This document shows positions 17,168 to 26,006 of a stretch of 64,000 nucleotides of DNA, in pieces. Position numbers and translations under genes: made by a program. How positions within the stretch are numbered: position 1 is the stretch's first letter; each line of letters starts with the position of its first letter. The notes under the pieces are model-generated. The model was not told where the DNA came from and did not search any database. It worked only from the letters and a program-made list of their open reading frames with translations. The DNA is from Chitinophaga pinensis (GTDB lineage: Bacteria > Bacteroidota > Bacteroidia > Chitinophagales > Chitinophagaceae): the NCBI RefSeq assembly GCF_007896845.1, contig NZ_VOHS01000028.1, forward strand, positions 1 to 64,000. Reading direction: 5' to 3'.

Positions 17168-17368
17168 ATGAATAAGTGGAAAATTTATGCAATAGTTATG
17201 GGCTTCCTGACATTTGGAGCGTTGAAAGAAACATTTCGGATACTTACTTCAAACGCTCCCTATATCGTCAATAACAGGATGTCAATACTACCATTTGCTA
17301 CCTGTATGTCTATAGTTTTTCTGGCCCTTGCTATTCGGTTCTGGAGAAAGTCTTCAAAACTTATGTAA
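17168..17368 (+). CDS. Small two-helix membrane protein, unknown
   Basis: 66 residues: a hydrophobic segment at about 5-20 (IYAIVMGFLTFGAL), a polar loop with NNRMS, a second hydrophobic segment at about 40-58 and a basic tail RFWRKSSKLM. It lies between tRNA-Glu and the tRNA-end-like remnant at 17424-17451. No family is recognised. The clear ATG and membrane pattern argue for a real gene, but it is short. Confidence 0.5.
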   Translation: MNKWKIYAIVMGFLTFGALKETFRILTSNAPYIVNNRMSILPFATCMSIVFLALAIRFWRKSSKLM

Positions 17369-17423
17369 TCTGCTTTTTAGCATAATGATATTTAACAGGC
17401 TTGTGAAAGCTTCAATGTAATAG

Positions 17424-17451
17424 TTCGACACTTGTCCGCTCCGCGGTACGA
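17424..17451 (+). other. tRNA 3'-end-like remnant
   Basis: TTCGAC (17424-17429) followed by CGCGGTACGA (17442-17451) repeats the T-loop and the acceptor 3' end plus trailing bases of tRNA-Glu (17056-17061 and 17069-17078). Five extra bases separate the two parts. No tRNA body precedes it. It may be the scar of a tRNA-targeted insertion or a decayed tRNA copy. Confidence 0.4.
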
Positions 17452-17453
17452 AG

Positions 17454-17489
17454 AAAACGGCAACGATACGAAAGTATTGTTGCCGTTTT
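17454..17489 (+). terminator. Hairpin terminator
   Basis: 16-bp arms (17454-17469 and 17474-17489, one G-T pair, loop gaaa) followed by T-rich sequence, directly after the tRNA-end-like remnant. Confidence 0.8.
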
Positions 17490-17525
17490 TTCTTTTGAGC
17501 TAATGTGTGGGTAGTTATAGTGACT

Positions 17526-17606
17526 GCTGCCTGCTTTAGCCGGTTATTTGCCCGTTTCCCGCTCATTTTCCTATCAAGCCCCGATGATTGCAGCTTTATT
17601 TGCCTG
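17526..17606 (+). repeat. Left member of an ~80-bp inverted repeat bracketing three genes
   Basis: About 80 bases here recur in reverse complement at 21472-21552. The first 35 bases are identical, and the block GATGATTGCAGCTT near the inner end is also identical. The repeat sits 55 bases before the flippase-like gene and contains a weak -7-like TTTATTTG. Confidence 0.85.
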
Positions 17607-17660
17607 ACAAACAGCAATCATTTTTCCGATCGTCCTAAAATGGCTGAATAAACTATACGC

Positions 17661-18785
17661 ATGTTGTCAGAAGAAAAAATTGAGATAGCAGAAGAAACAA
17701 TGTCCATTAAAGCGTCAACAGCAACTGAAAGTTCTACTAAACAGCTTTTTAATAAAAGCATGATTCTTAAAGGAGCTATGTGGCTGGGTCTATTAACCAT
17801 AGCGTCAGTAGCTGTTGTGTTCTTTTATTCACATACCGGAGATACCATCAGAGCGTTCAGCAGCATTCAGCTTAAATATATGCCGATATGTCTGGGTATG
17901 GTGTTTATCGACCTGATGCTGGGCAGCTGGCGCAACCATATTTTCATACAAAAACTTAAACCGGGTTTATCACACTGGGCAAGTTTTAAAGCCAATGTCG
18001 CTAATATGTTTATGGGCGCTATAACGCCATTTCATAGTGGTGCAGGTCCGGCTCAGTTGTATGTATACAACCGGCATGGAGTGAAAGTACTGGATGGATT
18101 TATTGTCAGTCTGATTAACATGGGAGCAACGCTGCTTTTTATGCCTTTGGCTGGCTTATTGGCTATATGGGCAATGAATAACCAGCTGGAAAGCGGCCTG
18201 ATAACGATATTACTCAAATATGGCTTCTCGGTATTTTTCATTTTCGGGGCTGTTTTCATTCTTGCTTTCTGGAAGCCGCTATGGATCGGATCTGTTCTGA
18301 TGAAAATAACCGCGGCGATCAGCAGGATATGGCCTGCGAAGAAAGATGGGATAACAAAATGGGCTGACACTTCTTATGCTAACATTCTTCATTACCAACA
18401 AATTTGTAAAAAATTACTAACGCACCATCCTTTGCTATTTCCTCTGAGTCTGCTGATTACCACCTTGCTTTATTTAAATAAATACTGCATGCAGTATGTA
18501 ATATTACTGGGTCTGGGTATTCATGCTGATATTTTACAGGTAATAAGCATTCAGATCCTGATTCAGTTTATGATCTATTTTGCACCAAGTCCGGGCGGGA
18601 GTGGATTTGCCGAAGCTGGTATCGCAGTATTGTTTTCACGGATTGTACCTACGTCAATATTGCCGGTATTTACATTATTACAACGATCTTTTCTTCTCTT
18701 TTTCCCGGCACTGATAGGTGCATTTGTGGTATTGAATCTACTTAAAACGCATACCATAAAAGTGCATACCAGCAATCACGGATAG
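17661..18785 (+). CDS. Flippase-like integral membrane protein (LPG_synthase_TM / UPF0104 fold)
   Basis: 374 residues. A polar N-terminus of about 30 residues precedes 8-9 hydrophobic helices. The family signature is seen in GAITPFHSGAGPAQLYVYN (about residues 115-133) and FAPSPGGSGFAEAGIAVLF (about 312-330), matching the PxPGGxGxxE motif of the lysylphosphatidylglycerol-synthase transmembrane family. Members flip or transfer lipid-linked head groups, but function here is unproven, and no synthase catalytic domain is attached. The gene points inward from the left inverted repeat and converges on the two oxidoreductase genes, suggesting a shared lipid or glycolipid modification. Confidence 0.8.
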   Translation: MLSEEKIEIAEETMSIKASTATESSTKQLFNKSMILKGAMWLGLLTIASVAVVFFYSHTGDTIRAFSSIQLKYMPICLGMVFIDLMLGSWRNHIFIQKLKPGLSHWASFKANVANMFMGAITPFHSGAGPAQLYVYNRHGVKVLDGFIVSLINMGATLLFMPLAGLLAIWAMNNQLESGLITILLKYGFSVFFIFGAVFILAFWKPLWIGSVLMKITAAISRIWPAKKDGITKWADTSYANILHYQQICKKLLTHHPLLFPLSLLITTLLYLNKYCMQYVILLGLGIHADILQVISIQILIQFMIYFAPSPGGSGFAEAGIAVLFSRIVPTSILPVFTLLQRSFLLFFPALIGAFVVLNLLKTHTIKVHTSNHG

Positions 18786-18830
18786 TAAGTGATGGTAGCA
18801 TTCACCGCTAAGGGGTTGTTAGCATAATAC

Positions 18831-19823
18831 TTATTTGCAATTATGTGTTGATAATCTGCCGCTCGTTTGGTAAGCCTGCTCAATCAGCTCAATATCGCGT
18901 CTGGCCATTTGCAGGTTAAAGGCGGCATCTTCGCCGGTTTGCAGCGCATGTATAAAATCGGTTAGCATCCCTTTTGCACCGCTGATATCTCTGATACCGG
19001 GAAATATCAGCTTCCATTTTTCACCACGGACAAATATGTATAAACCGTTCGATTCAAATTTTATAGACCCTTTACTACCGAAAATACGGGAATGGCGTAA
19101 GCCTCTGAACAAGGCGTTGACTTCCCATGAATACAACAAGGTGCCAATAGGTCCTTCTGCATATTGGGCTACCACCTGCATACTGCGCTCAGGCTTACTG
19201 GTATTTGATGGCTGAAAACCTGTTACAGATTGTACGGTCAGTCCCAGGTTTGACATGTAGTTGATCCAGTGGATACCACCCTCGAATAAAGCCCCCCCAG
19301 CTTTACCGGCATCCGCACGCCAATCGGTTACTTTCTGGCTTTTGGTGGCGTTAAAGAACAGGAACTTTATGTCGCCTATCAGGTTCATGGCCAAAACTTC
19401 GCGTAGTCTTTTTAAGGCCGGTTTGTAAAAATAATTTTCGGCCACAAACAGCTGCACACCTTTTTCCTGCCGGAGCTTATCAATAATATCAAAATCTGTT
19501 GAACGGAAAAACGATGGTTTTTCACATATAACATGTTTGCCTGCGGCCATTGCTTCTATGGATAATGACAGGTGGCTATCCGGTGGAGTACAGATAAACA
19601 CTACGGATACATCTGGCGATTGGATGGCCGCGGTATATGAAGCAAAAAAACCCTTACCCCTGTATTTATCGGCATATTCGCTGGCCTTGCTTTCAGCGCG
19701 GCTGGCAAAGTACAGATCGACATCTGCAAAGCGGTTGAGTCTTCCGGCATGTTTACCGGCTATCACTCCACAGCCTAAAAAAGCTATTCGTACCCGCCCT
19801 TCTACCTTCTTATAGGTTGACAT
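18831..19823 (-). CDS. Gfo/Idh/MocA family NAD(P)-dependent oxidoreductase
   Basis: 330 residues. The N-terminal Rossmann fold is at 10-35 (RIAFLGCGVIAGKHAGRLN). The family motif EKP is in GKHVICEKPSFFRS (about residue 98), which normally carries the catalytic or cofactor-contact Lys. The C-terminal alpha/beta domain contains GGALFEGGIHWINYMSNLG (about 178-196), with the conserved His. There is no signal peptide, so it is cytoplasmic. Members oxidise or reduce sugars, inositols or bile-pigment-like substrates. It lies six bases after the GMC gene stop and is co-transcribed with it. Confidence 0.88.
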   Translation of the reverse strand: MSTYKKVEGRVRIAFLGCGVIAGKHAGRLNRFADVDLYFASRAESKASEYADKYRGKGFFASYTAAIQSPDVSVVFICTPPDSHLSLSIEAMAAGKHVICEKPSFFRSTDFDIIDKLRQEKGVQLFVAENYFYKPALKRLREVLAMNLIGDIKFLFFNATKSQKVTDWRADAGKAGGALFEGGIHWINYMSNLGLTVQSVTGFQPSNTSKPERSMQVVAQYAEGPIGTLLYSWEVNALFRGLRHSRIFGSKGSIKFESNGLYIFVRGEKWKLIFPGIRDISGAKGMLTDFIHALQTGEDAAFNLQMARRDIELIEQAYQTSGRLSTHNCK

Positions 19824-19829
19824 AAATTG

Positions 19830-21365
19830 TCAATTTAATTTAGTGATAAGTTCTCCAACCCGCAGTGCGTTTGCGGCAATGGTAAGACTTGGGTTTAGCG
19901 CTGCCGATGTTGGCATTACGCTACCATCGGTAACATATAAATTATCTATCCCTCTGAAACGACAATGCTCGTTAAGGGCAGATGTATTTTCGTTCAGACC
20001 CATACGTACAGTGCCCACCGCGTGCGAAAATGTGCGGATCTTGTGTACATAATGGGTTAGTGCCCCCGCTCCTTTCATGATCTTTTTACCCTCTTCAGTT
20101 AAAACTTTCATTGCGGCGTTGTCCCTGTCACTATAGCTGTGGTTGATAATAACACGCGGTAAACCAAATTCATCGGAAAAAGCAGTATTAATAGTCAGCG
20201 CATTATTGTATTGCGGCTGGTCTTCAACTATGGCCAGTAAACCACTTAACAACTTTACCGCCGGACTAAGCATTTTTCCCAATACGCCCTTTAACTCATT
20301 TTCAACCACACTTCCGGGAGGGGTAGACATTTGCTGTAAACTGCCTAGTTTATTAAATGCCGGGGCCTTGGGATGACCAAAATAATAATCCAATATAGCC
20401 AACTGTTTATGAAAACGCCCTTCCTTATCGGCAACGCCGGGGAAAACACCAAATATGATAGCATTTAAATGACGCATGAGATAACGCCCCACTACATGAC
20501 CACCGGCATTGTAGTGCTGCAGGCCCGATGATAACAGGATATGCGGTGTGCCTAATGAACCCGCAGCCAGTATAAATTTATCGGCCTTAAATATATGCTG
20601 TTGTTTTGTTGTTTTCGATACGCACTCAACGCTTACAATACGGCGGTTTACAACGTTTAGTCTGGTTACCACCATATTGTGCCGTAACTCCATACCTTTT
20701 GCCATCAGCTGAGGGATTACAGTTGTAGCCAGATCATTCTTAGCACTTACGGCACACGCAAAAGTATCGCAGGTTTTGCAGCTAAGACAGGTTTGGCGGT
20801 TTGTATCTTCATAATTAATAGCTAAAGGTAGCTGAAAAGGATGCAGCCCTAATTTTTGCGCGCTTGCTTTTACCTTTTGAGATATATTAGCCAAAGGAGG
20901 TGCACGTTGTGGCAGTGGCGCACTACGGCGTGGTTCGGTTGGATCAGTATCCGTTTCGCCCGATATATTTAATATACCCTCAGCCTGCGTGTAATAGCTT
21001 TCCAGATCATTATACTTAATGGGCCAGCCTTGTGCGTCTTTACCTTCAATCTGCTCATTCTTTTCAAAGTCGGCCTCACGAAAACGAAAAGATACACCGC
21101 CATAAAAAGCCGATGGTCCGCCTACGCAGGAATATAGCCCCATGGTGGGTTTATTACCGCCAACGGGTACATGCAACAGGGAGGATTTATCATAATAAGG
21201 TGAAAGATCAATCGAACCCCTTGATCCCCAGTTTTCTTCAACACTGCGTTTTACCCAGTCGCCCCGTTCCAGCATAAGCACTTTCATTCCGGCATCAACC
21301 AGCGGTTTCGCAGCCATCGCGCCGCCAAAACCACTTCCAATTATAATCACATCGTAGCTTTTCAT
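19830..21365 (-). CDS. GMC family FAD-dependent oxidoreductase
   Basis: 511 residues. The N-terminal FAD fold is YDVIIIGSGFGGAMAAKPLV. FAD-contact motifs follow (GLYSCVGGPSAFYGGVSFRF), then a Cys cluster CLSCKTCDTFAC at about residues 191-202, seen in some GMC enzymes and possibly metal- or structure-related. The C-terminal active-site region has FSHAVGTVRMG (His) and YVTDGSVMPTSAALNPSLTI (Asn). It oxidises an alcohol or sugar hydroxyl; the acceptor and substrate are unknown. There is no signal peptide. It heads a two-gene operon with the Gfo/Idh/MocA enzyme and starts 107 bases inside the right inverted repeat. Confidence 0.88.
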   Translation of the reverse strand: MKSYDVIIIGSGFGGAMAAKPLVDAGMKVLMLERGDWVKRSVEENWGSRGSIDLSPYYDKSSLLHVPVGGNKPTMGLYSCVGGPSAFYGGVSFRFREADFEKNEQIEGKDAQGWPIKYNDLESYYTQAEGILNISGETDTDPTEPRRSAPLPQRAPPLANISQKVKASAQKLGLHPFQLPLAINYEDTNRQTCLSCKTCDTFACAVSAKNDLATTVIPQLMAKGMELRHNMVVTRLNVVNRRIVSVECVSKTTKQQHIFKADKFILAAGSLGTPHILLSSGLQHYNAGGHVVGRYLMRHLNAIIFGVFPGVADKEGRFHKQLAILDYYFGHPKAPAFNKLGSLQQMSTPPGSVVENELKGVLGKMLSPAVKLLSGLLAIVEDQPQYNNALTINTAFSDEFGLPRVIINHSYSDRDNAAMKVLTEEGKKIMKGAGALTHYVHKIRTFSHAVGTVRMGLNENTSALNEHCRFRGIDNLYVTDGSVMPTSAALNPSLTIAANALRVGELITKLN

Positions 21366-21471
21366 AAATAAGGGTTTGGTACGGGCTTCGCGTCAGCATT
21401 ATATGGGCACGGAGGATTTTGAGCAGAGATGGTAAACTGCTTCAGATAAAAATTCATTTAATCAGATTTAT

Positions 21472-21552
21472 GATGCAAATCAAGCTGCAATCATCAAGGG
21501 CGGATGGGAAAATCAGGGGGAAACGGGCAAATAACCGGCTAAAGCAGGCAGC
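21472..21552 (-). repeat. Right member of the ~80-bp inverted repeat
   Basis: Reverse complement of 17526-17606 with the outer 35 bases identical. Like the left copy, it lies upstream of an inward-pointing transcription unit (GMC-Gfo operon). No target-site duplication is evident just outside the two copies. The rest of the 424-base gap 21366-21789 holds only the hairpin at 21712-21747. Confidence 0.85.
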
Positions 21553-21711
21553 CTTTAAAATGGCAATAACAGAGGAATTAAATTAGCCAGCCAATCTGTA
21601 AATAGAAAAAAAGGGGAAGTGGAGTAAAGTGTAGGAGAATCCGCTATAGCCAACAACAAACGTCAGTTATAGTCTAAAGAGGCATAAACGTAGCTGCTTA
21701 CACGCTATAAG

Positions 21712-21747
21712 CAAAAGGCGCTTCAGTTGAATACCGGGCGCCTTTTG
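21712..21747. terminator. Hairpin terminator after the MaoC-like gene
   Basis: Perfect 10-bp arms caaaaggcgc / gcgccttttg (21712-21721 and 21738-21747) with a 16-base loop, downstream of the minus-strand stop at 21790. Confidence 0.7.
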
Positions 21748-21789
21748 TTTATAACATGATTTATATGTCTTAGAAATGATATAGAAACA

Positions 21790-22223
21790 CTACGTCTCCT
21801 GTATAGGCAGGTTTTGCTTTCCCTTAATACTGAGCGTAGCGCCAATTACTACTTTCGTAACACCTCTTAAGTCAACGATAGAATTAAGTTTCGCCTTCAG
21901 TTGCACCTCATCATTCACCAGCACCGGCTGACCAAACTTAAACTGCTCTATCCCGTAATTGATTTCCATTTTAACATTGCGGATATCTGCAATTTGCTTC
22001 CACAGATAAGGAATTAATGACAGGGTCAGATAACCATGGGCAATGGTTGATTTGAATGGTCCTTCATTTTTGCTTTTTCCTCATCACAATGAATCCATTG
22101 ATGATCCAGGGTTGCATCTGCAAATTTATTGATCTGATCCTGATCAATTGTATGCCATTCAGAAACCCCGATTTCTTTGCCCTCGAATGCTTGATACTCT
22201 GCGAAACTATTGACGATTACCAC
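21790..22223 (-). pseudogene. MaoC-like (R)-enoyl-CoA hydratase, one frameshift
   Basis: The first 50 residues (start at 22223; EWHTIDQDQINKFADATLDH, QWIHCDEEKAK) and the remainder in the -1 frame (GPFKSTIAHGYLTLSLIPYL to the stop at 21790) form a typical MaoC hot-dog protein of about 144 residues. The break is at a run of five A (plus-strand T run 22067-22071). One more A would give EEKAKNEGPFKSTIAHGYLT. Catalytic Asp and His of the hydratase are in FADATLDHQWIH. The expected role is hydration of trans-2-enoyl-CoA. A -1 slip is not at a canonical heptamer, so mutation or sequence error is more likely than recoding. Confidence 0.82.
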
Positions 22224-22542
22224 AACTTTTTCGTTTATAATTTAATAATTACAGGCGCCTGGCGACACCTGACATGTTACCAGACAAGCGAATTTATAAC
22301 CTATTTTTACATGTATCCCAAATATTTTCCATTTTCATTTAATTAAGATTCATTGTTATGTATCAGACCCGAAGTTCTTTTCACCGGACACAACAAGTTG
22401 AAACACCAATATAACTGATTGTAAGCCAAAATGTTTTGCAATATTCCATACTACCCACTGCCTTCCGGCTATAAAATGTCGGATCTTTTTTGCATCTGAG
22501 ATGCATTCAATTGATAAATGGGGAAAATGCATAACACAAGCC

Positions 22543-22550
22543 TAAATTTG
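22543..22550 (+). promoter_or_regulatory. Promoter -7 box before a gene remnant
   Basis: TAAATTTG matches TAnnTTTG and lies 20 bases before the ATG of the remnant at 22571. Confidence 0.55.
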
Positions 22551-22570
22551 CAATACAATCCCTATCAGAA

Positions 22571-22665
22571 ATGAAAAAAATAATCCCTTGCCTGCTGTTT
22601 ATCAGTACAATTTTAAGGTCATCAACGGACAACTGACCTTTGTAACCACTTTCATGGCCGGATAA
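22571..22665 (+). pseudogene. Remnant of a small secreted protein
   Basis: A promoter box and ATG lead into a signal peptide (MKKIIPCLLFISTIL) that hits a stop after 21 codons. A second frame continues as VINGQLTFVTTFMAG to a stop at 22665. It looks like the two ends of a secreted protein gene joined by deletion. Nothing else is seen in the 22224-22682 gap. Confidence 0.4.
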
Positions 22666-22682
22666 CTTTTCGTACATAGTTC

Positions 22683-24152
22683 CTAATTCAATAACCTGTT
22701 AATAGCCGTCGCCAGCTCCTTTGTGTCAGTTGGCCTCGGCGCATTGACATGGGTAATAGTGCCATTTTTGTCTATCAGGAGATATCTGGGGAATGCCGGC
22801 ACACTGATCCTTCTGTTGAGCCGGTCAAACTCTTTATCTGTTAAGCGATAGTGTTCTCCCTGTATCTGTTCTCTTTTGATCATTTTCTCCCACGCATCCT
22901 GTTCAGAATGTACCGCGAGATAAAGAAATACAACAGGCTGTCCTTCGAAGATCTTCTTTACAGCAGGCACCACTTTCATCTCTTCCAGACAAGGGACACA
23001 CCAGGTACCCCAGAAGTCTACATACACCACCTTCCCTTTATATTTCTCTCCCAACTGCTGCAGGATATCTGAACTCGTATCCGCATTCGCAGCAAGCAAC
23101 GTCGCCTTATCAGGCATCGCGTTGCTCATTGAGTGCGTCAGCGCACTGTTAAGGACTGACAAACGTTTGGTAAGCGGACCATTCCCCCGTAACTGACTGA
23201 GATAACATAAAGTAGCCGGATGTAACGGCAGTCCGCGTTTTATACTATCCTGCGCTTCATTATCCAGCAACAGGTTCTGCCCTGTTCCTTCAGGCACCTG
23301 ACTGGCAATGTAGGCCAGCTGATGCACATCCTCTCTTTTCATTGCTTTCCCTTTTACCTGCAGATACACTAAATAGTTGTTGATAAATTCATAGTATTCT
23401 GCCGTCTGTACCGCCGCCTCGTCATTGTTAACTGGCAGGGAAGAAATAAACGCTTTATAAGAAGGCGGCAGGTCATGCTGCTGCTGATCTTTTTCAAACC
23501 AATAAGCCAATACATCCGCACCGGCATTATAACGGATAAAATGTAAGGTACGTGTATAGAACAACGGCAGTAGCTGTTTCCGCAATTGTTGCAGGCTATC
23601 CAGTTGTTCCTGCATTTTTCGCACTCTCCAGCCAAGGTACTCCTCTATCGGCTGCTGATTCGCCTCATAATTCGTCATTGGATTAACCACCATATTCAAT
23701 CGGTACATATAGTCATGATAGTCTCTGTTAACACGCGCCGCATCACCGGAAAAAGCGATCACCTGCTGATTAACGTGAAAGGCGGCCATATCCTGTATGG
23801 TTTTCACCTGATTGATATCTTTTGCGGACAGCGTAAACGAAAGGCTCTTTCCCGGTACCCCATATAACATAATCATTGCATCTTCCATAAACAGCATCAG
23901 CTCCTGCGGATTGAATAACGGTATTGACACCTTGAAATGCCCGGAGTTATCCAGCTTTGCTACCGTCTGTTCCTGACTGCCATAAGGCATATTATAAACG
24001 ATCTTCAGGGTATAATCGGAGGTGTTCACACCCTGTATATAACCACTAAGCCGAAAAGTATCGGCTTTGAACAGTGATCTGCGTTGTGCAAATACAAAAC
24101 AGGTACAAAACAGAAAAAAGAGGCAGAGAAAATACCTTGGCATAACTGTCAT
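22683..24152 (-). CDS. TlpA-like thioredoxin-fold protein, periplasmic
   Basis: 489 residues. The signal peptide ends in FVFAQ at about residue 22. An N-terminal beta-rich domain (about 30-130, FRLSGYIQGVNTSDYTLKI) of the type often preceding AhpC/TSA domains in Bacteroidota is followed by a long helical middle and a C-terminal thioredoxin domain from about 370 with the redox motif WGTWCVPCLEEM and the cis-Pro segment SVPAFPRYLLID. It should catalyse disulfide reduction or exchange in the periplasm, possibly in cytochrome c maturation or oxidative protection. It stands alone, without partner genes. Confidence 0.85.
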   Translation of the reverse strand: MTVMPRYFLCLFFLFCTCFVFAQRRSLFKADTFRLSGYIQGVNTSDYTLKIVYNMPYGSQEQTVAKLDNSGHFKVSIPLFNPQELMLFMEDAMIMLYGVPGKSLSFTLSAKDINQVKTIQDMAAFHVNQQVIAFSGDAARVNRDYHDYMYRLNMVVNPMTNYEANQQPIEEYLGWRVRKMQEQLDSLQQLRKQLLPLFYTRTLHFIRYNAGADVLAYWFEKDQQQHDLPPSYKAFISSLPVNNDEAAVQTAEYYEFINNYLVYLQVKGKAMKREDVHQLAYIASQVPEGTGQNLLLDNEAQDSIKRGLPLHPATLCYLSQLRGNGPLTKRLSVLNSALTHSMSNAMPDKATLLAANADTSSDILQQLGEKYKGKVVYVDFWGTWCVPCLEEMKVVPAVKKIFEGQPVVFLYLAVHSEQDAWEKMIKREQIQGEHYRLTDKEFDRLNRRISVPAFPRYLLIDKNGTITHVNAPRPTDTKELATAINRLLN

Positions 24153-24394
24153 TTATTGTTAATTAGCAGTATAGGTTTGTCTTGTTGGTGGAATGATGTT
24201 GGTTGACCGGGTTGCTCACGGGCTGATCCTGATTGATGACTGAATTTAAAAATTATTCCCGGTTACTGATGTTAATGGATGTTAAATGTCTCTCCTCTTC
24301 CTCTCATCAAAAAATCCCTCACTCCCATTTAAATTTTTATACATTAGGTCACCTATCATAAAATCCATTTTAAACAGAAAACAGGTTCAACGTT

Positions 24395-25732
24395 ATGGAA
24401 AGAAGAGACTTTATTAAAACAGGCGGTCTGGCCGGCCTCGGTGCTGGTCTGACGATACTCAACTTCCCCGTATTCGGCAAAAATGCGCCCAGTAACAAAC
24501 TGGTATTAGGTGTTATGGGCATCAATTCCAGAGGTAACTGGCTGGCACAATGTGCGGCTAAGCTTCCCGGTGCGGAGATCGGCTATGTATGCGATGTGGA
24601 GGATGGTGCGATTGCCAGAGGATTGAAAGCAATATCCGGCTCACAGGAGAAGAAACCGACTGTCATTAAAGATATCCGGCAACTGCTGGAAAAGAAAGAT
24701 CTGGATGCCCTTTTTGTGGCTACGCCGGATCACTGGCATGCGCCAGCTGCTATTATGGCCACCGCTGCCGGTAAACACGTCTATGTAGAAAAGCCCTGTG
24801 CCCACAATCCCGCTGAAGGGGAAATGCTGGTCGCTGCTGCGAAGAAATTCAATCGTCTGGTGCAGATGGGTAGCCAGCGTCGCTCCTGGCCCAACATGCA
24901 ACAGGCTGTCCGGGAAATAAAAGAACAACAGGTATTAGGGAAGATCTATTATGGCAAAAGCTGGTACCTGAATAACCGTAAGCCTATCGGTACCGGTAAG
25001 AAAATTCCTGTGCCGGATACCCTCAACTGGGATCTGTGGCAAGGCCCTGCGCCCCGTCGTGATTACCTTGACAATATCGTACACTACGACTGGCACTGGC
25101 GCTGGCATTGGGGTACTTCTGAAACCTGTAACAACGCCACACACGAACTGGATTGCCTGCGCTGGTTCATGGACCTTGAATTCCCTACAAAAGTTACTTC
25201 TGCCGGCGGACGTTATGCCTATCCGAAAGACGACTGGGAAACACCGGATACCCAGACCCTGAATTTTGAGTTTGAAGGCGGTAAAGCCATCTCATGGGAA
25301 GGCAGAAGCTGTAGTAATTATAAAGTGGAAGGCAGTGACCGCGGTTTCGCCATATTCGGAGAAAACGGTACTCTTTATGTGCCGGGTAATGACAGCTATA
25401 AGATCATCGACAATCAGGGAAAAACAGTCAAAGAGGTAAAACAGGCAGCCCCTGCTGAGCAAAAAGCCACCAATGTGGTAAGTCCGGCTGGTGAGTACTA
25501 TGATGCCATCCATATTAATAACTTCCTTGAAAGCATCCGCGGAAACGCTACGCTCAACGCAGAAATCAATATCGGTTACCGCAGCACCTTATTGCCACTG
25601 CTGGGCAATATCGCACAACGTACCGGCACCATCCTGCATACAGACCCGTCCAATGGACATATCCTCAATAATCCGGAAGCAACAAAACTCTGGAAAAGAG
25701 AGTATGAAAAAGGCTGGGCACCAAAAATCTAA
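24395..25732 (+). CDS. Secreted Gfo/Idh/MocA family oxidoreductase
   Basis: 445 residues. The N-terminus MERRDFIKTGGLAGLGAGLT is a Tat-type leader (RRDFIK), so the enzyme folds and binds its cofactor before export. The Rossmann fold begins at about residue 35 (KLVLGVMGINSRGNWLAQ). The EKP motif is in AGKHVYVEKPCAHNPAEG. The His-containing active-site segment is NATHELDCLRW. The C-terminus carries the DUF-like Gfo C-terminal region common in Bacteroidota and Planctomycetes. The likely role is oxidation of a sugar or glycoside in the periplasm, sometimes with retained NAD. It is monocistronic and followed by a hairpin. Confidence 0.88.
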   Translation: MERRDFIKTGGLAGLGAGLTILNFPVFGKNAPSNKLVLGVMGINSRGNWLAQCAAKLPGAEIGYVCDVEDGAIARGLKAISGSQEKKPTVIKDIRQLLEKKDLDALFVATPDHWHAPAAIMATAAGKHVYVEKPCAHNPAEGEMLVAAAKKFNRLVQMGSQRRSWPNMQQAVREIKEQQVLGKIYYGKSWYLNNRKPIGTGKKIPVPDTLNWDLWQGPAPRRDYLDNIVHYDWHWRWHWGTSETCNNATHELDCLRWFMDLEFPTKVTSAGGRYAYPKDDWETPDTQTLNFEFEGGKAISWEGRSCSNYKVEGSDRGFAIFGENGTLYVPGNDSYKIIDNQGKTVKEVKQAAPAEQKATNVVSPAGEYYDAIHINNFLESIRGNATLNAEINIGYRSTLLPLLGNIAQRTGTILHTDPSNGHILNNPEATKLWKREYEKGWAPKI

Positions 25733-25753
25733 ACGATCATCAATATCTTAAAC

Positions 25754-25802
25754 GGCATAAGGGTATAAGTCTGACCATCCTGTTGGATTGTACCCCTATG
25801 CC
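25754..25802 (+). terminator. Hairpin after the secreted oxidoreductase gene
   Basis: 12-bp near-perfect arms (25754-25765 and 25791-25802, one mismatch) with a 25-base loop, 22 bases after the stop. The loop is long, so the termination role is tentative. Confidence 0.45.
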
Positions 25803-25950
25803 CATACCTCATCAGATACCCCTGTTTTATTGGAAGCCGAAACCGAACATTTGTTCCTATATGCTGTTAAGATAAGAACACGTCCCCGTCGCCAGCTTAA
25901 CACTGTACCATATTAACGACTACAACATTCATGGCCATACACAGAGTTCG

Positions 25951-25964
25951 GGTAGAAGAATTGC
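25951..25964 (+). promoter_or_regulatory. Weak sigma-54-type promoter candidate
   Basis: GG-N10-GC with a perfect -12 TTGC (GG 25951-25952, GC 25963-25964), but the -24 part is GGTAG rather than GGCAC. The predicted start near 25976 suits the ATG at 26007. It gains weight only from two better sites nearby. Confidence 0.3.
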
Positions 25965-26006
25965 GCCCCTATAGACATGTCTTCTGGAACCATTAAACAC
26001 TATTTT

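Noticed and set aside
17500..21560. Classical insertion sequence
   Set aside because: No transposase is found between the repeats and no target-site duplication is visible just outside them; kept only as a cargo-element or shared-promoter hypothesis.
22056..22346. Plus-strand open frame of 96 codons near the MaoC gene
   Set aside because: It overlaps the recognisable MaoC coding strand in antisense and runs into non-coding AT-rich sequence.
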